Source: Conus ventricosus (taxonomy: Eukaryota > Mollusca > Gastropoda > Neogastropoda > Conidae). Taken from it: a stretch of 64,000 nucleotides of DNA. Shown here in pieces: positions 11,951-22,939 of this stretch. Each line of letters begins with the position of its first letter. The stretch's first letter is position 1. The translations under genes and the position numbers were made by a program. Below the pieces are notes generated by a model. It saw nothing but the letters and a program-made list of their open reading frames with translations, was not told the origin of the DNA and made no database searches. The stretch lies in the NCBI GenBank assembly GCA_018398815.1, contig CM031622.1, forward strand, positions 23,326,947-23,390,946, in the 5' to 3' direction.

Positions 11951-12949
11951 AGTGGCGGCGGGGGGATCCTGACTAAGAGTAACCCGGCCTTTCTCCTTTT
12001 TCTTGTTTTTGCCTCCCTTATTTGGCCCTTTTCTATCTTCGTCTCACCTTTAAGTCTTCTTTTCCACCACTCCTTTTCTCTCTGTGGTCTCCTTAAGATC
12101 CCGCCGCGTTTGCCGTGCGGTGCGTCCGAACCCTGTGTCGGAGGGGAATGAGATCCTGGTGATTGAGAGGGCCAGCGCTCTCAAACACATCATTTGGCTC
12201 GGACTCTCCTATGCAGGGAGACACTTTGGCCCGGGTTACTATTCGGGCTCCCCCTTCTTGGGGGGTTGGTCAAGACGGGCAGTTCCCCAGCGGCCAAGTA
12301 ACCCGTGCACGTGCTAGCTCTCGCGTTCCGGGAGTTGGAGCATGATCAGGGGGGATTGGGTGGTTGCTGTTTGCTTGTCGTTAGTCTCTCCCGAAGCCTG
12401 GAAGGGCGGTCAAGACATTGGTTTCTTGGCCCTGGCCCCTTGTTGGGGACTCAAGGTGGGTGGGTAAGGGGTGCTATGAATCACCAATAAATAAATATGA
12501 CTTCATTTAAAAAAAACTAACCCCCCCCCCAAAAGGAAGAGGAAGGCCGTATCCCCTATTTCAGGGATTTGAAAAAGACAGTGATTCTGTCTGTGAGGTA
12601 AAGACAGAGGACAGGGTTTCTGGGCTTCCTGGCTCGTGGTGGAAAGGGACAGAGCAGGAAAGGACCCCTTTCAGCTCTGAGCCTTTTGCTGGCCAAAAGG
12701 CTTTCATGGGTATAGCAGGGTAACTAGGTCCATAAAACGCGGTTGAGGAAATGGTTCGTTTTCTTCTTTCAATGTTCGATCACAGAAGCATCCGACAGTT
12801 GCAGAAGGCCAAAAAACAAAAAAGCTGTGGTTTAGGGAGATCAGGGTGGTGACTCCCATAAGCAATTAAATTCATCCAAAGGTGTGATTAGATGCAGAGA
12901 TCTGGCAGGTGTTTCAGCGGCGGAAATAAAACGGAGCTGGCGGTCCCAG

Positions 12950-13870
12950 GGTGTGTGGAGTTGCGCAGGGTGACGGTGAAAGAAGGGTTCAGAGAGAGTG
13001 GCCACCAACTCCCTCTTTCTGACCTTCTGCAACCCTGGCTGCCTCCGGTCATCAAGGTTGGGTTCCTAAATGTTCATGTTCAGCTCTATGTGCCGTCCCC
13101 GTGAGGTGCTTCAGGTTGCCAGAAGTTTGGCCATGTCAGGGACCGCTGTTCAGGGCAAAGAGGTATGCGGTGGTTTGCTGCAAGGCAACCCATGAGAGGG
13201 CCGTGTCAAGATCGCACATTGTGCTAACTGCGTTGGCGACCATCCCTCCTCTTCAAGAAACTGTCCTCTATGGATTCAGGAATCCGCAATTCAAAGACTA
13301 AAGACTGAAAAGGAAAATTTCTTTTTGAGGCCGCAGCAGGTTGTGGGCAGTCAGACGCGACAGCCTCTTCCTATGCTTCGGCTGTAGGAAAGTTCCCACA
13401 AGTTTCCACATCGATCCAGTCTCCGCTGTCAGACTGATGACTTTACGTTTTGAAGACACTGCAAGTACGAACTGTCAACTCTGGTGGAAGCAGGTCACCA
13501 CCTCTCAACCCAAAATGATTGCCCCCCTGGTGAGGCCAAAAAAAATCCGCCACCCCTCAGACTGCCCAGCAGTCTACAACATCTGTGCTGGGCAGATTAA
13601 AAAAAACGCAGTTCCCCCTCGAACTCCTCTGTCCAGTGCCCGTGCGGGCAAGGGAGTTCCACCCAGTGTGGTGATGGTGGTGGATAAGGAATAACCCTCA
13701 CCATTCAAATTCCAGACTCTCACCTTCTCCAAAACTCCCGGCCTTTGTCACCTGCGGGCAAGTCTGCCCAGCAGGTCCAAAGACCAACACAGTCAGTGAA
13801 ACTACAAAATAAAATTCACTCCATTGGCGGCAGATGTCTGATGAGGAGGATGACCTGAATCTTCTCTCTT
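12950..13870 (+). pseudogene. LINE ORF1 (gag-like), inner copy
   Basis: The frames at 12892-13104, 13101-13301 and 13341-13694 are parts of one ORF1. The knuckle region reads RCFRLPEVWPCQ in one frame and QKFGHVRDRC in the neighbouring frame, showing a one-base shift inside the Cys motif. Downstream sequence matches the outer ORF1 at 9380-9830. It lies just before ORF2, as is usual in the family. Confidence 0.6.
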
Positions 13871-13885
13871 TTCGCCCTCTGCACC

Positions 13886-16800
13886 ATGGATAGTACAATA
13901 TTACATTGGAATATCAGTGGATTAGAATTCCCAACTTTGTGGAGCCTGCAGCTTCTGTGTCAGTTATAAAACCCTCCGTCGTGGCTCTGCAGGAAACTCA
14001 AATTCAAAGCCAAGAAGACCTTACTCTTTCTGGCTTTATTATTCATTCAATACCTGACACAAACCATCCATGTGGGGACTGTCGGGCGGGGTTGCCCTTC
14101 TCCTACACAAAACTTTGCTGTATAGTCCTGTTCGATCTGTCTACCTCCTTCAGGCTGTTAGCTGCGAGAGTTCACCTCTCCACAAGTCTGGGACTCATCT
14201 GTTCTCTTTATCTACCTCCTTCTGTCCCGGTTTGTCGGTCAGGACCTTGTCAGTCTGATAGGTGGAACTTCCTCGACCTTTTTTGTGGTTGGGTGACTTT
14301 AACGGTACAATCTCTTTGGGGTTGTGCGGTACGTCACCCAGAGGTCTGCTGAATTGAGGTTGTCCTGTCAGACTTCGGATTGTGTTGCTCCCCTGAACGA
14401 CGGATCTGCACTTACCTCACTCTTCCACAGGTTCATTTCGTGTTTTGATTTGTCGGTTTGGGACCCCTCGCTTGGGCTGGACTATGAGTGGTCTGTCCTT
14501 GACGATCTGCACGGAAGTGACATTTCCTGTCCTTCTACAACCTGTATTAAACTGATACGTCTCTGTCTCTCACATCTAGTTATAAAAAAGCAAACTGGGG
14601 ATCTATCTTTGCAGCCCTATTTCAAAAAGGAATTCCAGGACACTGATTTTTTTTCAGAGTCCAGACCCAGCAGATCTTGACTAACACTCATGATCAAAAA
14701 TGTGCTAAAGCCTGTATCAGTGCTTCTTCCGATAAACTTCAAATGCCCATAACACCCCGGGTTCGATTCAGACTGGCCAACAATTTTCCAAAGTTAGAAA
14801 AGGGCTCAGCGTCAGTATACTCGTACCAATCGGACCTCCCCTTGTTTTTTTATTGTCTGCGGTCCCAACGCTTCGAGCCATCCAGAAATCCGGGCTCTAA
14901 ATCGAGACACCACTTTTAAAATCAGTAAACGTCGGTCTGGGAGTAGCTCCCCTGCCTCCAGGCTGACATCAAAAACTTCTAAGAAAAAAGTGAGGGAACT
15001 CATTAGAAAATCAAAGGGAAGAACACTGTCCACTGTGAACCATCTCATTTGTTCGGATTCTTTAATAAACTGAGAAGAAAGCAGTTCGCTAATCTGCTTG
15101 CTTCAACCTGAAAAGAATTCCTCCTCTTCTAAGCAAATCGGCCGACTTTTGTCAAAAAACAATGCCCTAAAGAAAAACACCCTGCCCACTTTTCATCCGA
15201 CAAATGGAAGCTACAATCTTCCTTTCACATTAAACGAGCTGAAATCTGCCTCTACTCTCTTGCAGCCGAGTCCTCTCCAGGTATAGATGACATACATTAT
15301 AAGATTGAAAACATCTTCCGCAAGAAGGTCTGAAAATCATCCCTGTTACACCGGTATACAACCACGTGTGGACTACGGTTGCGTTCCACCCTCTTGGCGG
15401 AACCAGCCCTCTTTATTCCCATCCCCAAACTGGAAAAGATACTTTCTAATCATCGGAAATACCGTCCCATAGCCTTTGACCAGCTGTCTGTCGGTAAATT
15501 GATGGAAAAAAAACATGGTCAATGCTGGCTCATGGTGGAAAACTCGAAACCGATGGCCTTTTGGCCGAAAAGAACAGTGTGGTTTCCGCAAAAATCGTCG
15601 TACAGTTGACCATTTTGATTGTCTGGAAATCTACACTTAGGAACGCTTTTTTAAACTGACAGCATGCAGTGGCAATTTTCTTTGACTTGGAGAGGCCTAC
15701 GATACCTCTGGAAGTCGGGGATATTTCATGATCTCACGATCTGGGTTTTCGAGGTCATCTTCCGCTTTTTATTCAAAATTTTTTTGGCAGAACGGACAGT
15801 TTCAGGTCGGGTTGGCACACTCTCTCTGATGTCCACGTGCAGGAGTGGGGTGTTCTCAGGGGAGATACTTATCTCTGCCCTCTTTAGTATTAAGATCAAC
15901 AACATTGTTCAATCAGTTCAGCAGGTTCAGACTGCTCATTGTTTGTGGATGATTTGCTGTCCTACGCAAACTGGAAGCCTGTACCCGAGAGCACGTGGTC
16001 CAGCGCAGGCTTTCAGCTTTGCGTAGATAAATCCATCGGTGGGCGGATATGGGGAAAAAGGTTTCACCTTTTCTGCTACAAAAACCAGTGGTTTTCACTT
16101 CCATAATTTCCGTCAGTTTTTTCCAGATCCGGGAAACTTCAAGTTAGGGAAATCTCCCATTCCAGCTGTTTAAAGAGGCCAAATTTCTGGGAGTTCATTT
16201 TTGACCAAAACTTAACTTTCTCAGCCATATTCAGAACCTCAAAACTGCTTGCCAAAGGCACTGAATATTCTGCGGGGTCGTAGCACAAAACGACTGGGGC
16301 GCTGATAAGAAAACTTTGTTGCCACCTCTACAGGCCCTGGCCGCTTCCTAACATCTCGACTACGGTTGTGTGTGTTCGGCTCCGCAAGATCATCTTACCT
16401 CAAACTTTGGACCCTATCCACCATTCAAGGGCTTGTCGCTGTCTTGGAGCGTTCCCGCACCACCCCTGTGTACAAGCCTGTACGCAGAGGCAGGGTGAAC
16501 CTTCACTGTCCAAACCGCCAGGCTGTAAAATGTCTTTGAATTATTCTTCCGACTGTTTCTCTCAGGAAACCGCAGAATCCTGCATATGACTGTGTTTTTG
16601 ACCTCCGTTCCAAAGTAAGTTTGAAAACAAACCGAAAGTATTCGCCGTTTGGGCTTCGGAAAGCAGCCTCACGTGCGGATTGCAGGTATAGACCTGGGAG
16701 TAGTTTCCGTTTTTTCCAAGTTTCCGGATCAACCCCATGGACCTTTTTCAACACCAGAGATTCGTTTGATCTCGCAGCTTTCCGTAAGGCCGTCTACCAG

Positions 16801-17779
16801 CTTCTCTGGCGTACCAAGGCTTTGTATGCCGAAGCCTGTTCCAAATTCCATCCTATCAAAAAAGGTTTTCCACTGGACGGTTCAAGTCTGAGGTGGAAGT
16901 GGCTGTGCAGCCTACTGCCCTGGCGGCTCCTTTCAGATATTGTGGTCTCCCCCCCACATATAACCAACCCCCCCCCTCTGATGCTTCTGTCTATTAGCTG
17001 AAACTTACTGCTCTAGTACTGGCTTTGAAGATAATCTTCCCATTCTTCGAGGAGGGACTTTCTGGTTCTGTCGGATGGCTGTCAGGCTTTGGATGCCATA
17101 GCTGGCCGCAACCTTCAGCATCCAGAACTTTATACTTTTTATTGAACTTTTTAGCAAGTTGTGGCGGCCCCCCCCCCCCCCACCGCCCCCCGCCTCCCCC
17201 CCCCCCCCCCCCTCCCCCCACACCCATCCCCCCACCCCCATCCCACCCCCCCTCACCCCCTCTTGCTAGCGGTCCTGGCCCATGTTGCATCGGCGGGACG
17301 AAATGGATTTGATCGTTTAGGCCAAGAACGCCCACGAAGAGAGAAAACTGTCCACACTTATATCCCTTGCTCAGAAATTTGTGAAACCCAAAATTAACGA
17401 TTATGTGAGAGACTCTGGCAGGGGATTTTTGGACCACTCAGACGAATAACAAACTCTTTCGATCCGCCAAACCTTAAAGACTTCCTCCCATCTACGTCGG
17501 GTGGTCGTAAAGAGGGAACGGTTCTTTGCCGCTGCACACCGGCCATTCGTATTTTACCATTCTTACTTTTAAAGAGGGAAGAAGCTCGTGGCCCCCCCCC
17601 TGCATCCATGTCATGCACCACTCCAATGAAACATGTTCTTTTAGAGTGTTGGGACTCTGTGCAGATGTGGAGACACAAACATTTTACAGCGGGAGTCCTT
17701 GCAGGTCCTGTTCAGGAATGTCCCGCCATGACGTGATCCTTGATTTTGAGAGAAAATTAACATTTTTCATCTGATTTGA
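13886..17779 (+). pseudogene. LINE ORF2: endonuclease, reverse transcriptase, RNase H (inner copy, frameshifted)
   Basis: The ATG at 13886 opens MDSTILHWNISGLE, the N-terminal motif of APE-type endonuclease. VALQETQIQ follows at about 13981. Reverse transcriptase starts at PIPKLEK (about 15417), with a conserved FDLEKAYDTTWKSGI-type palm (about 15675-15720), GVPQGSILSPALFSIKINNI-like residues (15849-15905) and the catalytic LFVDD at about 15938. RNase H starts near 16870 (DGSSLR). The stop is the TGA at 17777. Many one-base shifts prevent a single open frame. Several of them fall in homopolymers, as in the host exons, so true decay and assembly error cannot be told apart here. Confidence 0.7.
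17165..17262. repeat. C-rich low-complexity stretch inside the RNase H region of the inner LINE
   Basis: About 100 bases of C runs with few A and G interrupt the RNase H region. The outer copy has ordinary coding sequence at the same place (about 19695-19760, ending in the SLGSWFIVAWQG frame). The inner copy has thus lost about 60-70 bp of coding sequence and gained C runs. It may be an artefact of consensus calling. Confidence 0.75.
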
Positions 17780-17859
17780 GATTGTACGGAAGAGGATTTT
17801 TAAAAAGTTTATGGTTCGTTTGTAGACGATGTTCATTTAACGAGATGTGTGAAAAGTTG

Positions 17860-17893
<34 letters not shown>

Positions 17894-17983
17894 TTGACTG
17901 GTGAGTTGATTTTAACGTTGGTGACAGCCCTGATGTGGCCGCTGCGGTCGGTGGGCTATAAAGCAACATTATCTTATCTTATC

Positions 17984-20238
17984 TTATTCCCATCCCCAAA
18001 CTGGAAAAAGATCTTCTAAATCCATTAACTACCCGTCCCATAGCTTTGACAGCTGTGTCTGTAAATGATGGAAAAAACATGTGTCATGCCTAGGCTTCAT
18101 GTGGAAAACTCGATACGATGGCCTTTTGGCGAAAGACAGTGTGGTTTCCGCAACATCGTAGTCAGTTGACCATTTGATCCGTCTGGCTCGTAACTCTACG
18201 GAACCGCTTTTTTAAACAGGACCCGCTTTGCAGACTGGCAATTTTTCTTGACTTGGAGAAGGCCTATGATACCACCTCGGACAGTCGGGGATACTTCATG
18301 CTCTCCACGATCTGGGGTTTTCGAGGTCAATCTTCGCTTTGTATTCAAAATTTTTTGGCAGAACGACTGTATCGGTCCGGGTTAGGCACCACTTCTCTGA
18401 TGTCACGAGCAGGAGTTGGGTGTTCCACCAGGGGAGCATACTATTCCCTGCCCTCTTTAGTATTAAGATCAACAACATTGTTCATTCAGTTCAGCAGGGT
18501 TCAGGAATGCCTCATTGTTGTGGATGGATTTTGCTGTCTACGCACTGGAAGCCTGTACCCGAGTGTCCAGGCAGGTCCAGCTTTGGTAGATAAAATCCAT
18601 CGGAGGGCGGATTGATGAGAAAACGGTTTCCCTTTTTCTGCTACAAAAACCCAGTGTTATTCACTTCCATAATTTCCGTCAGTTTTTTCCGATCCGGAAC
18701 TTCAAGTAGGGGAATCTCCCATTCCAGCGGTTAAAGAGGCCAAATTTCTGCGGAGTCAATTTTTGACCAAAACTTAACTTTCTCAGCCATATTAAAAACC
18801 TCAAAACTCTGCTTGCCAAAAGGCACAGATGAATTCATTCTGTGGGTCGTAGCACACACCGACGGGGCGCTGATAAGAAACTTTGTTGCACTCTAACAGA
18901 GCCCTGGTCCGTTCCAAACTGGACGACGGTTGTGCTTGTACGGCTCCGCCAAGATCATTCTTACTCAAAACTCTTGCGACCCTACCCACCATCAAGGGCT
19001 TCGTTCTCTGTCTTGGAGCGTTCCGCACACCCTGTGTACACGCCGGTACGCAGAGGCAGGTGAACCTTCACTGTCCAACCGCCAGGCTGAAACTGTCTTT
19101 GATTATTTACATCCGAATGTTCTCAGAACCGCAGAATCCTGCCTATGACTGTGTTTTTGACCTCCGTTCAAAGTAAGTTTGAAACAAACCCGAACTGTAT
19201 TCCGCCGTTTGGGCTTCGTATGCCGCCTCACGTGCGGCATGCAGGCTATAGACTGGGAGATAGTTTCCGAATTTTTCAAGTTTCCGGATACAACCTCCAG
19301 GAACTTTTTCACACCAGAGATTCGTTTTGATCTCGCAGCTTTCGGTAAGGAGTCTACCAGCTCTCTGGGAGTAACCAAGGCTTTGGTTATGCGAGCCTCT
19401 GTTCCAAATTCCCATCCTATCAAAAAGTTTTCACTGACGGTTCCAGTCTGAGGATTGGAGTGGCCTGTGCAGCCTACTGCCCTGGGGCTCCTTCTTCAGA
19501 TATTGTTGGGAACATATCAATTTCCGATGCTTCTGTCTATTCTGCTGACTTACTGCTTAGTACTGGCTTTGAAGATAATCTCACATTCTTCAAAGAGGGA
19601 TTTCTGGTTCTGTCGGATTCGCTGTCAGCTTTGGACAGCCCATCGCTGCCGCAACCTTCAGCATCCAGAACTTTTGCATTTCTTTGAACTTTTTAGCAAG
19701 GGGGGAAAAGCGGGACGGTTACCAACATTATCTTGCTTGGGTTCCTGGTTCATCGTGGCATGGCAGGGAACGAAATGGGTGATCGTGTTTTAGCCAAGGA
19801 AGCCATCAAGAGAGAAAATGTCCAAATTTATATCCCCTGTTCAGATGTGAACCCAAAAATTAACGATTATGTGAGAGACCTCTGGCAGGAGGATTGGAAC
19901 ACACAGACGAGTAACAAACTCTTTCAGATCCGTCCAAACCTTAAGGACTTCCTCCCATCCACGTCGGGGGTCGTAAAGAGGAAACGGTTCTGTGCCGGCT
20001 GCACACCAGCCATTCGTATTTTACCCATGCTTACCTTTTAAAGAGTGAAGAAGCTCCGTGGTGCATTCCATGTCATGCGCCACTCACAATGAAACATGTT
20101 CTTTTAGAGTGTTGGGACTTGCACGATGTGAGACACAAACATTTTACAGCGGAGTCCATGAAGATCCTGTTCAGGGATCTCCCGCCTGATGTGATCCTTC
20201 AGTTTTTGAGAGAGATTAGCATTTTTCATCTGATTTAA
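17984..20238 (+). pseudogene. LINE ORF2, reverse transcriptase to C-terminus, outer copy
   Basis: This continues the frame broken at 11496. It contains FDLEKAYDTT (18247 on), GFRGQSSLCIQNFLAERL (about 18320), ALFSIKINNI (about 18455) and a catalytic VDD-like motif at about 18515. An RNase H domain starts at TDGSSLRIGVACAAYCPGA (19434 on) and includes VLSDSLSALDS (about 19609). A C-terminal Cys/His motif (CIPCHAPLTMKHVLLECWD) lies at about 20065-20120, and the frame ends at TAA 20236. RNase H degrades the RNA strand of the element's RNA-DNA hybrid. It is better preserved here than in the inner copy. Confidence 0.75.
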
Positions 20239-20441
20239 GATTTTACGGAAGAAAGATTTTTAACAAAGTTTCTGGTGCGTTTGTAGACGATGTCATTTAA
20301 TGAGATGTATGAAAGTGTTTTTTTTTTTTTTTTTTTTTAATGACTGTTGAGTTGATTTTAACATGGTGACAGCCCTGATATGGCCCTTTGCGGTCGGCTG
20401 GGCTATAAGCAACATATCTTATCTTATCTTGTGAAAAAGAT

Positions 20442-20863
20442 TGAATACGGTCATAGTAGTACTATATAGTAATATCAAAATATCATCAACTGGTTACCTC
20501 AAAAAACGGATTGCTCAAAACAATTATTTAGTCCCCTAAATTTCGAGGTAACCGATTTCCACTGTATATATATATGGGAAGAAAAGAAAAAAAGACAATA
20601 TTTTGACTTCATGCAGAAAGACACTTTAGCCTGTCAAAGACATATGTAGAGGACATTATTTTTACCTTAGAATGCAGGAAAAGCGTCAGCGGCCGGGCTC
20701 CGCCCCGGACCCCGCTGGGGAGCTTACAGCGCTCCCCTAGACCCCCTAGACTGTTGGGGGCTTCGGCCCTGCGGGCCTCGCATTTGCTACTACTTTTCAT
20801 ACCCCTGCTACTATTTTTGGCTATCTCAGCTACTCCAAGACTCTTTGGGGGGTAAACAGGTCT
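20442..20863. other. Right end of the hAT-related transposon
   Basis: Non-coding 3' part of the element that begins at 3539. It includes a short TATATATATA run and a GC-rich foldback (about 20690-20785: GGGCTCCGCCCC, GGGGGCTTCGGCCC). GCTACTACTTTT-type words close to the terminus are shared with the copy ending at 41791. A comparable GC-rich foldback is seen in the copy at 27623-28355 (about 28250-28320). Confidence 0.6.
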
Positions 20864-20864
20864 G

Positions 20865-22650
20865 AGTCTTGAACGATAGGTTGATAAAGGTGTGACTGTC
20901 CAGTCTTGAATGATAGGTTGATAAAGCTGTGACTGTCCGGTCTTGAACGATAGGTTGATAAAGCTGTGACTGTCCGGTCTTGAACGATAGGTTAATAAAG
21001 CTGTGACTGTCCGGTCTTGAACGATAGGTTGATAAAAGTGTGACTGTCCAGTCTTGAACGATAGGTTGATAAAGGTGTGACTGTCCAGTCTTGAATGATA
21101 GGTTGATAAAGCTGTGACTGTCCAGTCAGGAACGAAAGGTTGATAAAGCTGTGACTGTCCGGTCTTGAACGATAGGTTGATAAAGCTGTGACCTTCCGGT
21201 CTTGAACGATAGGTTGATAAAGTGTGACTGTCCAGTCAGGAACGATAGGTTGATAAAGCTGTGACTGTCCGGTCTTAGCGATAGGTTGATAAAGCTGTGA
21301 CTGTCCAGTCTTAACGATAGGTTGATAAAGGTGTGACTGTTCTGTCATGAACGATAGGTTGATAAAGGTGTGACTGTTCTGTCATGAACGATAGGTTGAT
21401 AAAGGTGTGACTGTCCTGTCTTGAACGATAGGTTGATAAAGCTGTGACTGTCCGGTCTTGAACGATAGGTTGATAAAAGTGTGACTGTCCAGTCTTGAAC
21501 GATAGGTTGATAAAGGTGTGACTGTCCAGTCTTGAATGATAGGTTGATAAAGCTGTGACTGTCCAGTCAGGAACGAAAGGTTGATAAAGCTGTGACTGTC
21601 CGGTCTTGAACGATAGGTTGATAAAGCTGTGACCTTCCGGTCTTGAACGATAGGTTGATAAAGGTGTGACTGTCCAGTCAGGAACGATAGGTTGATAAAG
21701 CTGTGACTGTCCGGTCTTAGCGATAGGTTGATAAAGCTGTGACTGTCCAGTCTTAACGATAGGTTGATAAAGGTGTGACTGTTCTGTCATGAACGATAGG
21801 TTGATAAAGGTGTGACTGTTCTGTCATGAACGATAGGTTGATAAAGGTGTGACTGTCCTGTCTTGAACGATAGGTTGATAAAGCTGTGACTGTCCGGTCT
21901 TGAACGATAGGTTGATAAAGCTGTGACTGTCCGGTCTTGAATGATAGGACTGTCTGGTCTTGAACGATAGGTTGATAAAGGTGTGACTGTCCGGTCTTGA
22001 ACGATAGGACTGTCTGGTCTTGAATGATTGGTTGATACTCTGACACTTGATAAAGGTGTTACTGTCCAGTATAATTAGGATGATAGGTTGATACAGGTGT
22101 TACTGTCCAGTATAATTAGGACGATAGGTTGATAAAGGTGTGACTGTCCAGTATAATCGGGACGATAGGTTGATACAGGTGTTACTGTCCAGTATAATTG
22201 GGACGATAGGTTGATGAAGGTGTTGATACAGGTGTTACTGTCCAGTATAATTGGGACGATAGGTTGATAAGATAAAAGTGTGACTGTCCAGTATAATTAG
22301 GACGATAAGTTGATAAAAGTGTGACTGTCCAGTATAATTGGGACGATAGGTTGATAAAGGTGTTACTGTCCAGTATAATTCGGACAATAAGTTGATAAAG
22401 GTGGGACTGTCCAGTCAGGAACGATAGGCTGATAACACGTGTGACTGACCAGTCTAGTTGAGAATATATGTTGATGAAGGTGTGACTGACCAGTCTAATT
22501 GGGACGATAGGTTGATAAGAGTGTGACTGCCCCGTCTGAGACGACAGGTTGATAAAGGTGTGACCGTCTAGTCTGAGATGATAGGTTAATACAGGTGTTA
22601 CTGTCCAGTCTGGGATGATAGGTTGATGTAAATGTCTGGGATGATAGCTT
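20865..22650. repeat. 37-bp minisatellite, main array
   Basis: Around 45 units of GATAGGTTGATAAAGGTGTG plus ACTGTCCAGTCTTGAAC, with CTG/GTG and CAG/CGG variants. From 22060 the unit shifts to a CCAGTATAATTGGGACGA subtype, and it degenerates towards 22650. There is also higher-order structure: a block at about 21010-21360 is repeated almost exactly at about 21440-21800. The long open frames (LYQPIV and STYRSR words) come only from the repeat. Confidence 0.95.
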
Positions 22651-22737
22651 GAGATCGATTCCTTCTTGAAGACTGTACAATAGTTCACAGTGTGTTCCAG
22701 TACTCTAAGGATATCCTTTTTACCGCTTTGTTTTCAG

Positions 22738-22825
22738 AACATCAAGAAAAAGGAGTACGGATGTACGGAAGCCTTCCTTAGTGATGCCAAATGGATCCTC
22801 CATAACTGCATCATCTACAATGGCT
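22738..22825 (+). CDS. ZMYND8: ZMYND8-like gene, exon: bromodomain helices with acetyl-lysine Asn
   Basis: The exon (88 nt) follows a good acceptor (TTTTCAG) and ends at a GTGAGT donor in phase 1. It encodes [20 protein letters not shown] and LHNCIIYNG, nearly identical to vertebrate ZMYND8 ([17 protein letters not shown] and so on). The Asn of the IIYNG motif is the conserved acetyl-lysine-binding residue of bromodomains. ZMYND11 differs here (YASYEVF), so ZMYND8 is the better match. It is separated from the previous exon by a 20-kb intron made largely of nested TEs. Confidence 0.93.
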
Positions 22826-22939
22826 GTGAGTACAAAGTCTTAAAATGAGATTCCCCGGTATCAGTCAAGTTACAGTTTGAGGTCAAGACCTTGATATGAA
22901 ATAAGAACAGACAAGTATAACTGCTCTGCCTCTGGAGTC

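Larger units (their letters stand above)
11497..17983 (+). mobile_element. Inner LINE copy, near full length, nested in a copy of the same family
   Basis: This 6.5-kb element begins with GGGGGTTTGCGACCTTGTCG, the equivalent of the outer 5' end at 7740, and ends in TTATCTTATCTTATC. It is flanked by TTATTTCCCATCCCC (11482-11496) and TTATTCCCATCCCC (17984-17997), a target duplication of 14-15 bp. Its coordinates line up with the outer copy: the same FPIP segment lies 3.9 kb from the 5' end in the inner copy and 3.7 kb in the outer. It carries both ORFs but has frameshifts and two GC-homopolymer-rich stretches that the outer copy lacks. Confidence 0.88.
7740..20428 (+). mobile_element. RNase H-bearing non-LTR retrotransposon (I/Jockey-like), outer copy split by a second copy
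   Basis: The outer copy runs 7740-11496 and resumes at 17984-20428. It ends in ATCTTATCTTATC repeats and is flanked by TTGTGAGAAAAAGAT (7725-7739) and TTGTGAAAAAGAT (20429-20441), a target duplication with a 2-base difference. The order is 5' region, ORF1 with a CCHC knuckle, then ORF2 with APE-type endonuclease, reverse transcriptase, RNase H and a C-terminal Cys/His motif. RNase H together with an (ATCTT)n tail fits the I superfamily (Nimb-like). The exact clade is not settled. Its 5' end matches the 5' end of the inner copy, so it is close to full length (about 6.2 kb without the insert). Confidence 0.85.
3539..20864 (+). mobile_element. hAT-related DNA transposon, 17.3 kb because of nested LINEs; 6-bp target duplication
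   Basis: The left end CTGACCTGTTTAC and the right end GTAAACAGGTCTG are inverted repeats. Both ends abut the 37-bp minisatellite, with AGTCCTT on the left and AGTCTT on the right as target duplication (one extra C on the left). Removing the nested LINE (7740-20428) leaves about 4.6 kb, which is plausible for an autonomous element. It carries a zinc-finger N-terminal region and a multi-segment transposase with frameshifts and intron-like interruptions. Copies of the same family with similar ends lie at 27623, 28995, 40666 and 54530. A 6-bp duplication is unusual for canonical hAT elements, which make 8 bp. IS3EU elements also make 6 bp, so superfamily assignment stays open. Confidence 0.75.

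Noticed and set aside
11670..11976. Gly-rich proteins of 83-93 residues
   Set aside because: They lie in the G-rich low-complexity block of the inner LINE, which is absent from the outer copy.
20865..22650. Regular direct repeats that look like a CRISPR array
   Set aside because: The units follow each other directly at 37 bp with no unique spacers, in a eukaryotic intron with spliced exons on both sides. It is a minisatellite.
20992..22688. Frames with LYQPIV and INLSF repeats
   Set aside because: Translation of the 37-bp minisatellite in shifting frames.
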